In this document: in pieces, positions 56,891 to 64,000 of the stretch | How the letters are laid out: every line of letters starts with the position of its first letter | How positions within the stretch are numbered: the stretch's first letter is position 1 | From: Earliella scabrosa | Lineage: Eukaryota > Basidiomycota > Agaricomycetes > Polyporales > Polyporaceae | NCBI GenBank assembly: GCA_022605405.1 | Contig: JABYQQ010000013.1 | Coordinates: 186,001 to 250,000, forward strand | Reading direction: 5' to 3' | DNA length: 64,000 nucleotides | Notes under the pieces: model-generated | Database searches by the model: none | Told to the model about the DNA's origin: nothing | What the model saw: only the letters and a program-made list of their open reading frames with translations | Made by a program: the position numbers and the translations under genes

Positions 56891-57861
56891 ATGTCGAACA
56901 AGGGCTGGTTCAACCTCGAAGCCGCGGGCGGCGCAATCCCAGACACGCAGTTCTTCGAAGGCGACTCCGCGTTCAAGTTCCTAGGGCTGACGCGGACGCA
57001 GCGGTTGTACGGATTCATTGGATGGTGAGCTCAAACATTTCCTATTGTTTGTCGAGCTGCTTGAGGGGAGTGTGTCTGACCCCGAGTCCTTTGTGCGCAG
57101 TCTCGCTCTTGGGTTCATCCTGAGCTTGCTCGGGACAATCTTCCTCATCCTCGGCTCCCTCACGAGCTTCGCATGTGCGTCCAAGTACAGCTAGAAAGCT
57201 CGTATGCAAGTCTTGCGTGCTGACATTTCCGTCGCGCAGTCCTCTACGCCCTCGGGACGATCATCTCCCTCATTGGCACGGGTTTCCTGATCGGAGTGCG
57301 TGTCCTATACTCACGCTCACTTAACCTCCCCCGCACGCGTAACTCATGCACCTCATCCCGCGCCCCCGCAGTTCTTCAAACAACTCAAATTGGTACGTAA
57401 ACCGGCACACTCGCGACATGCGCGAGTCTCCGCCAACCCCCGCGGCCCCGCACTCATCCGCTGTCGTCCCCGCAGATGTTCAAGCCCGTACGAGTGGTCG
57501 CGACGATCCTCTTCCTCGGCTCGATAGGCCTCATCTTTGTCGGCGCGTTCGTCATCCGCAACGGCGTGAGTCCCGGCACCCCCTTCCGCTTCCCATCCCG
57601 CACCAGGCCTGCTGACATGTCCCGTTCCTCCGCAATCCCAGATTCTCTGCATAGGTGAGTGCCGCGTCCCTCGTTCGCTTCATCTCCGTCGCTCTGGACA
57701 TGTTCTGACGGCACGCTTCTCCCATCCTCTCGCTCTCGCTCTCGCCCCCGACATCCCCGCCACCAGTCTTCGTGATCATCGAGTACCTCGCGTACACATG
57801 GTACACGCTCTCCTACATCCCCTACGCACGCTCCGCGGTCCTCAAGGTCTTCGGCATGTGA
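56891..57861 (+). CDS. sft2: Sft2 vesicle transport protein
   Basis: A tetraspan Golgi membrane protein that assists vesicle fusion in retrograde and late-Golgi transport. Seven exons: 56891-57024, 57101-57174, 57240-57295, 57372-57392, 57476-57565, 57642-57654, 57767-57861. Two are microexons of 21 and 13 nt, and all phases agree. The protein (about 160 aa) begins [19 protein letters not shown]. It has the Sft2 signature [20 protein letters not shown] and four hydrophobic segments, including [54 protein letters not shown] and [20 protein letters not shown]. The segment KLMFKPVR sits between helices 2 and 3. The stop is at 57859-57861. Confidence 0.92.
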
Positions 57862-58280
57862 GTCTGTACCACCCGACCCCTCATCCGCACGCGCTTCCGC
57901 CATTGTCTCGCCGTCGGTCACGTTATTGGATCCGTGGACCCCTCTGGATGTACCTCTCCGATACGCTACGAACTAGGACGTGTAAATCTATAGTACGTCC
58001 ACCCGACGGGGGCGGCTCTCCGCTCCCGCAATGGATGTCATTTGTATGGCTTCACTGGATTGTCCCGCAGCGTGGACACCGAAGATTAACACGTCCGGTT
58101 CATCAAGATGAGAATACAAATACAGGTACAGCTGTCTGAGCACTGATGCACAACTGCTCTCTTTGCCTCCACACACTTACAGCGCGCTGCGTCTAGAAGA
58201 ACCGCAGGTGAGTTAAGAGGGCGATGGAAGCACGTACTGAAGATGATAGATAGATAGATACCCGAGCTGGCAGTCCACGC
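57862..58280. other. Convergent 3' region, 419 bp
   Basis: 3' flanks of sft2 (+) and glyoxalase II (-). It holds a (GATA)4 run at 58245-58260. No gene seen. Confidence 0.4.
58245..58260. repeat. (GATA)4 microsatellite
   Basis: Four perfect GATA units in the 3' flank of the glyoxalase II gene. Confidence 0.8.
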
Positions 58281-59484
58281 TCACCCCCTGAAGTTGTTCT
58301 TGAGTGTCCTCAAGGCGTCCATTACGGCACTCGATTCCCCACCGCCGGTCGCTTTCCTGTACCCAGCCTCTCAGCGACCGCCCGCTGGGACCCACAGAGA
58401 CAAGACGAAAGTGCACGCACTGGATGGGCGCGCTCCCGAGGCGCATGAACGGGTTCCACTCCTTCTCGTCGGCAATCGTCGTGCGCTGGGCGGGGATGAC
58501 GCCATCGGCGATGAGCTTCTCGAGGCGGGCGAGCGCGGGGTTCTCGGGGTCGACGGACTTTGCGAACGCGAGGTTGCTCTTCGTGTACTCGTGTCCGTCG
58601 TACACGACCGTCTCGCCGGGGAGCGTCGCGAGGTAGGAGAGCGCGGCGTGCATCTCGGCGCCGGTGCCCTCGAAGAAGCGGCCGCAGCCGGCGATGAAGA
58701 GGGTGTCGCCGGTGAAGACGCCGCCGGGGTGCGCGCCCGTGCGGTCGGTCACGAAGTAGCAGATCGAGTCCTGGGTGTGGCACGGCGTGGCGAGGCACCT
58801 GCGCGGGGGGTGTTGTCAGATGTGGGTGGGACGTGGAATGGGTGGGGAGCGGAGGCCGTGAGGCGAGGCGGGGAATGGCCGCAAGCAGGGTGAGCGGTCA
58901 CTGGCCGCTGGGAACGCAGGGACGCATACGAGTGTCGGAAGCGAGACTTACTTGACGTGGATACCTGCGACGCTGAACTCATCCTTGTCCTTGACCTGGT
59001 TGGTCAATGCAGGGACTTTCTGACTTCCGCCATAGATCGGAGCGTCCGGATATGCCTTGGCCTACGGGGATAGCGGGCACGCAGTCACTATCTGCGCAGC
59101 ATCGAGCGGGTTCGATAGGGTTACGTACGAACGCCTGCGGGATTGGGCTTGAGTTGAATGGGGGACGAGAGGATAGGCGTGTAGCAGCGATGCGGTACTG
59201 ACCTCGTTCCCACCGCTGTGATCGAAGTGATGGTGGGTTGTTAGAGCTGCGACGATCTGTACGCCGGCCTTGTCGGCTGCTGCTTGGACTTTGGGTACGT
59301 CGTAGGGGTCTACGGCGGCCGCCTTGTTGGACGTGTCGTCGATGAGGAGGTACGCGTAGTTGTCGTCGCGGACGGGGACAGGCACGACCTTCATTCTGGT
59401 GACGGCTGAGGAGGAGAAGGGGGCGAAGGGCGAGCGACGAAGAGGAGAGGAGAGACGAGCGGTGAGAGCGAGACGAGAGAGCAT
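58281..59484 (-). CDS. glo2: Glyoxalase II (hydroxyacylglutathione hydrolase)
   Basis: Hydrolyses S-D-lactoylglutathione to lactate and glutathione, the second step of methylglyoxal detoxification. The metallo-beta-lactamase metal motif is complete: TTHHHFDHSGGN (H-x-H-x-D-H), then TPCHTQDSICYF, FTGDTLFIAGCGRFFEG and YDGHEYT. The C-terminal glutathione-binding part includes KEWNPFMRLG, usual for this enzyme. The N-terminus MLSRLALTARLSSPLRRSPF is basic and Ser/Arg-rich, so mitochondrial import is likely, with a second in-frame ATG (MKVVPVPVRDDNYAY) that could give a cytosolic form. The last exon ends RTLKNNFRG, stop at 58281. Confidence 0.93.
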
Positions 59485-59908
59485 CAGTCAGACATAGACC
59501 GAGGAGCGCGAGGTGGATGAGTGAGACGGAGACGCGGGCCGGATGACGTCGATCCTCGCGTCGCGTCGTGATGGGCGTCTCTCGTGCGACTTGCTGGATG
59601 CGTCTTGCCTGCAGCCACGACGAGGGAATGTACTGTAGCCACGCTATGCACACGGGCAGCAGCCAGCACACACAGAAGGTGGACAGTGGCATGGGCGGTG
59701 CGGGCGGGCGAGAGCGGTGTGTGAAAGAGGGTGAGGCATGCGGGAGCTGCGCCCGAGTCGAGCAACTGCCACCCTCTGTCGATAGTCGCTCGTCCACAGC
59801 CTCAGCCTCCTCCTGGCCATGTCCACCCCGGTCCCTCGCCCTTCTTACTCTTCCTTCTAGCCTTTCTCTTCTCCTTTCTCCTTCGATCGTCGTCTATTCT
59901 CCATTGCC
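59485..59908. other. Divergent region, 424 bp
   Basis: Promoters of glyoxalase II (-) and the membrane protein (+). The right part is pyrimidine-rich. No gene seen. Confidence 0.35.
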
Positions 59909-60883
59909 ATGGCCTCCGCAGCGGTCCTCACTGCTCCTCCACCAGCTCCTTCAGTAAGTCTCTCCTCCGTCTAACCCCGCCATGCGACTTCCTCATGCTC
60001 ACCCCGCCTCTCCTCCTCCTTTCCAGCGGCGATCACGACGTCAAGACTCTGAAGCTAACGGTCCTGCTGATGACGCCCATGCGAGCCTAGCAACTCGCTA
60101 TTCGTCCGTTTGGTTCAACGACTGCAGCGGCGTACAACGCGAGGCAGACGACTCCCTCCACCTTGACTGCTTCACGAGCGAGATTTCCGTGCAAGGGCTG
60201 CCCTTTCCCTCTACCTTCTCCGATCCCCAGGCGACCTTCCTCACTCTCCTCCAGACCCAGACGTCCACAGAGCCTGCCAGTACCTCAACAGAACCAAGGA
60301 TTGGACTGAACTCGTCTACCGGAATGCTAGGTACGTCCGCATACAGCCAATCCTGGGATATCCGTGTACACTGAACATCCCCACCCACCGACCCACCTAT
60401 CCATCCTCAGACCGCCCTCCTATGGAAACCGAGTCCCCAACAAATCCTCCCCAGGCCTCCTCCTCCTCCCCCAACGTCGGCGCAATAGCCGGCGGCGTCG
60501 TCGGCGGCGTCGTGCTCCTCGCCCTCCTCGTCGGCCTCCTCCTCTTCCTCCGGCGTCGGCGCCGCACGCACACCGCCCCCTCCGCCGAGTTCATGCACAT
60601 CGCTCGGCGCGGCAGCGGGAGCAGCAGCAGCAGCGGCGGCGGCGGCGGCTCGCCCGCGCTCTCCGCGAAGCGCGCGTCGCAGGGGACGATGCGGAGCCTG
60701 AGCCTGAGCAGCATGCCGCTCGCGCTCGCGCGCCAGGGCTCGCTCTCGCTCGACGACGACGAGCGGCCGCCGCCGTTCACGCCGGGCAACTACCGGGACC
60801 CCGTGTACGAGAAGGTGCTGGCGTCGGCGGCGTTGCGCGAGGAGTACGCGGCACGTGACGTCGAGGGCGGGTACAAGGATTAG
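59909..60883 (+). CDS. Single-pass membrane protein, unknown function
   Basis: Exons 59909-59953, 60027-60330 and 60411-60883 join in frame to 273 aa. The N-terminal part (about 130 aa) is hydrophilic with two cysteines (VWFNDCSGV, LHLDCFTSE) and a Ser/Thr-rich stalk (QTSTEPASTSTEP). One strong membrane helix follows (VGAIAGGVVGGVVLLALLVG), then a stop-transfer RRRRR. The cytoplasmic tail has Ser/Gly runs and NYRDPVYEKVL. The layout resembles fungal cell-surface sensors or mucin-like proteins of the SKG6/MID2 sort, but no signal peptide is visible at the predicted start (MASAAVLTAPPPAPS), so the first exon may be wrong. Function unknown. Confidence 0.7.
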
Positions 60884-61603
60884 GCGGTTTGGATGCGTGG
60901 GAGAGGGCGGGGGCAGGGGCGGTAGGGCGTGTGGAGAGGGTGAGGAGGGAGAGGGGTGCATGGGCGAGAGACGGACCCGGTCTTGGTAGAGATATGTGCT
61001 CGCTCGCCCTGCTCGTCATGCTCTCGCGCCCGATGCCTCACGGCACCTCATGCGTCTTCTTCTGTTCTTGTCTTTTGTTGCAGATGCCAGACGTCAGCGC
61101 TCAACCTCTAACTTATACGCTACACGCCCCTTCGTTCTTGCAGACTTAGGTAGTACTGACTTGTCGTTTGTTGTACATGTATGAATCTCCAAGCGCTGGT
61201 TTATGATTCAGCGCCGACCGACATTGCGAACAGGAAACCTTGAACGGTGAGATTGCAGCACAGTACATGAGGTAAACCTAGCAGGCTACATGCGGAGCAG
61301 GGAGTTGAGATGATACAGCAGGAATACAGTATTGGGATCATGGGTACATCGTACATCGTCAGGTTCGGGATGGGTGCGAGATGGAGTGCAGGGATGAGAA
61401 TACATGCGGCGGTAACAACAGGAAGCAACAGGGAGCCACTGCGCGAGAGACACCGTACACCGAGACATGCAGCGAGAAAGCCGAGAGTACAACAGACACA
61501 TCATGCATCAACCTACAGCCTACAGCGACCGGCGCGGGGTGACGAGGGGAACGAGTGGAGAGCGACGACTCAACGACAACGCGCAAATCCTCGAGCGGGA
61601 GGC
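60884..61603. other. Convergent 3' region, 720 bp
   Basis: 3' flanks of the membrane protein (+) and Argonaute (-). No gene seen; short frames here lack family features. Confidence 0.4.
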
Positions 61604-64000
61604 CTACAGGAAGTAGCAATGGCGCCGAAGATCTGTGACCTCCTGGAACACATGCTGCTTCCAGTGCGCGAGGTCGAACTGCGCGTTCGCCGCGGTCACA
61701 TTCGACGCGGTGTCGCTCAGCGCCGCGCCGTCCGCGCAGTGGAATTCGAGCCGCGAGCAGATTTTCTGTGGACGGAACGACCGCGGGGTAGTTAGCATGC
61801 ACGTCGCACGACACGAGACGAGACGAGAAAGAGGAAGGGCTGCATGAACGTACGTCGGCATCTGGGTGCAGCATCTGTCAGTCAACGGCGCAAAGGAACA
61901 TCGAGGGTGCACGCTTACAGTAAACCGGGGCCGGGATCGAGACCGAGCGGGTCGCACTTGCGTAGGTATGGCACAAGTGGAACGTGAGGGTCTCGATGCT
62001 AGATGTGAGATGGGTATCAGCCGTGCCTCGCGTAGCAAGAAAAGAGGATTCACTTCGCCTTGGACATGCCCACCTCGTTGAGGAGGATGACGTAGTGGCT
62101 GGGCCGGCTTGCTGTGCAAGGATGCGTGGGTCAGCATAGTAGATACCAGAGGCGAAGGGAATGTGGAACGCACTTCCAAGCAATCCAGCGTGCGACTGGA
62201 GGTAGAAGTCCTCGTAGTTCGGGTTCGTGATCTCCTCATCGACCAGCAGCCCTGCGGGACAGTTGCCGGACCTATCCGCGTCTCGCCCGCTGATACATAC
62301 GCGTCAGTATTCTGCAGCGCGAGCAAAGAAACATTGGAGAGGCTCACTCCTTCGGGAAGAAGCGAACGTGGTGCCTGTGCGGAACGGAAAGTTTGAGAAA
62401 CACGAGCAGCGATAGACACAATAGAAGACGAATACACACCGCTTGCCAACCACGATGAACAGCAGCCGTGGCCATAATTGCTCGGGTATTTTCGCCTCGC
62501 GGAACGCCTCTGAAAGACATCACAGTGAGGCTTGAGCACTGGCTCTAGTCCGTCACACGGGAAACCTCGCTTACCCTTGATCTGCTCGATCTCGTGCTTG
62601 GTGACTTGGGCGTACTCGCCCTCGCTCACGCCGTCACGGTAGAAAATGATATTGCGCGGGGGCATGTTGTTGTAGCCTCGGAGGTTCTGAGCCCTCCAGC
62701 CCCTCCAGTCCACAAGCGCTTCCTACAAGTTGGACACGTAGTAAGCAGTAGTCTGTAAATCACGGTCGGAGACGCACCATCATCATGTCTTTGAGGTCGG
62801 CGATGATCTCGACGCGAGGCTCCTGCACCTTTGCGGCGGAAGTCATGACGCTGACGTTCGGGTCTACAGTGGCCACCATGCCGGTGATGGACGGACGGTG
62901 GTTGGATCCTGGAGCCGGATGGCCGACGTCCGCACCTGTACCAGTTCCCGCCAGTGAGAAAGAGGAGCTTAAGCAACTCGACGATGCTCCGCACTCACCG
63001 ACGACCATGGACTCAGCGAGGAGCGCGTTGACCGCCCCGTGGACGATTGTGGAGTTAGTGCCTCCCAGACGCGCGTTGATCCTGCATACCAAAGCCGTTA
63101 ATGCGCGCTGAGAGACAAAGGCAAGCAGGCAATGATAACTCACTTCAACGCCACGTTGTTGCAGTACTGGTCGCTGATCCTCTCCCACTTTCCCCCGCGC
63201 TAGGAGCAAGAGCGCAGGTCAGCAATATGGCACTCAGCCGGAAGTGAAACAGGACATACGACACACTGGGTGGCGATGTTTCTCCTGATGTCGCCCCAGA
63301 ACTTCACGGCACGACGGATGTCTGCGGCGTTGGCAGGGAGGAAGACGAGGATTAGCTGCGGATTGCCCAGCCTCTGCTTGTGTTCCCTGAACAATCGTTC
63401 GCCGAGCGCTTCAAGCGACTTCATGCAAATTAAGCTCAGCTCCACGCGTCAGTTCTCGAACACTTCGAACACTTACCGCCTCGGGGTTTGCGGCATTGCC
63501 CACCTCGATGGGTGGTTCAGCCATCGGCACGTCTGACAGAGCGTGAGTGCTGCGACATATTTGCAGGGGACAGAATCATACTCATTCCTGTAGATCGCGC
63601 AGTGATCAGCTCTTTGCCAGGCGCAGATATACATGGCACGGGCAACTTACCAAGTTTATGCAGATTCTTGACCAACGCTGCAACGAATGCTTGTACCTGT
63701 CTCGTATTGGCCCTGTTGTCGAAGATCACAACACCCCAGTTCTTCACCTGCGCTGGCCGCAGGAAACTCCGCCCAACGACGTTCCAAGATCCGGACTTGG
63801 GGGTAATGTTCTGTGTGTTCGGCATCAGCGCTGACGCCACAAGACGAGTACGTCCGTGACGCACCAAGGTCCCGTTGCCGTATTGAATCGGGGGCGGCTG
63901 TAACGTTTGACCCTTGATGGTCACAGGCCGGTTGTCCACCCGCATGCCTGCATCCTGCATATAGTCCGAGTCGGCGTAGTTGAAGAGCTATGATGCAACG
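61604..64000 (-). CDS. Argonaute (QDE2-like), C-terminal part: L2, MID and PIWI
   Basis: The small-RNA-guided slicer of RNA interference; the 5' part (N and PAZ domains) lies right of the window. From the right edge: L2 segment PNTQNITPKSGSWNVVGRSF, then MID with FLPANAADIRRAVKFWGDI and RRNIATQCV. PIWI contains TGADVGHPAPGS with the first catalytic Asp, IIFYRDGVSEGEYAQV with the second, and LCHTYASATRSVSIPAPVYY with the active-site His. The DEDH tetrad thus appears largely intact; I could not place the Glu finger with certainty. The protein ends RRHCYFL at 61604, the typical YFL-type Argonaute C-terminus. Many introns. Likely active in quelling or genome defence. Confidence 0.92.

Noticed and set aside
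58294..58893. 199-codon + strand frame
   Set aside because: Antisense shadow of glyoxalase II exons, whose metal-binding motifs are unmistakable on the minus strand.
61310..61795. 161-codon + strand frame over the Argonaute 3' end
   Set aside because: Overlaps the last Argonaute exon and its UTR antisense; Arg-rich composition typical of a shadow frame.
1..64000. Secondary-metabolite gene cluster around the wax-synthase pair
   Set aside because: No terpene synthase, PKS, NRPS, P450 or cluster transcription factor is visible in the window, so two acyltransferases alone do not support a cluster.

Overview
The window looks like ordinary nuclear chromosome from a filamentous basidiomycete, most likely an agaricomycete. 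Protein-coding genes are dense and lie on both strands. Nearly all are cut by many 50-60 bp GT-AG introns, and the products are clear fungal housekeeping proteins. I see no rRNA or tRNA gene, transposon, CRISPR array or prokaryotic operon. All assignments come from reading translated exons by eye; no database search was run.

Layout. 0-13 kb: 3' end of the Hrq1 DNA helicase (+), a SCYL2-type pseudokinase (-), two related wax-synthase-like membrane acyltransferases (-), an arrestin-like protein (-) and a cytochrome b561 (-). 13-24 kb: 3-hydroxyisobutyrate dehydrogenase (+), an atypical NAD(P)-binding dehydrogenase/epimerase (+), a Gea/GBF1 Sec7 ARF exchange factor (-) and a proteasome alpha subunit (-). 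24-35.5 kb: a ZUP1-like C78 peptidase (+), TFIIH subunit Tfb3/MAT1 (-), a LigB/DODA-type extradiol dioxygenase (+), a PKA catalytic subunit (+), the Brix protein Ssf1 (+) and cytochrome c heme lyase (-). 35.5-47.9 kb: nitronate monooxygenase (+), a WD40 protein (-), an unknown helical protein (+), tRNA endonuclease subunit Sen15 (-), splicing factor Syf1 (-), Rab geranylgeranyltransferase alpha Bet4 (+) and a 33-residue metallothionein (-). 49-64 kb: an Edc4/Ge-1 decapping scaffold (-), an intradiol dioxygenase (-), Sft2 (+), glyoxalase II (-), a single-pass membrane protein (+) and the C-terminal half of an Argonaute (-), which runs off the right edge.

Functional themes. Several genes serve RNA metabolism (Sen15, Syf1, Edc4, Argonaute, Ssf1, Tfb3) and several serve membrane traffic (Gea/GBF1, Sft2, Bet4, SCYL2). 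There is also a scatter of catabolic and detoxifying enzymes: two unrelated ring-cleaving dioxygenases, nitronate monooxygenase, glyoxalase II and metallothionein. Gene order looks like normal fungal mixing, and I found no convincing evidence of a new multi-gene system. The most notable points are the wax-synthase pair with a shared promoter motif, a perfect 18 bp palindrome carrying two ACGCGT boxes upstream of Sft2, a start-codon-only first exon and a GC-AG intron in Bet4, a second GC-AG intron in the C78 peptidase, several 12-21 nt microexons, and the metallothionein gene with a 9 nt first exon.
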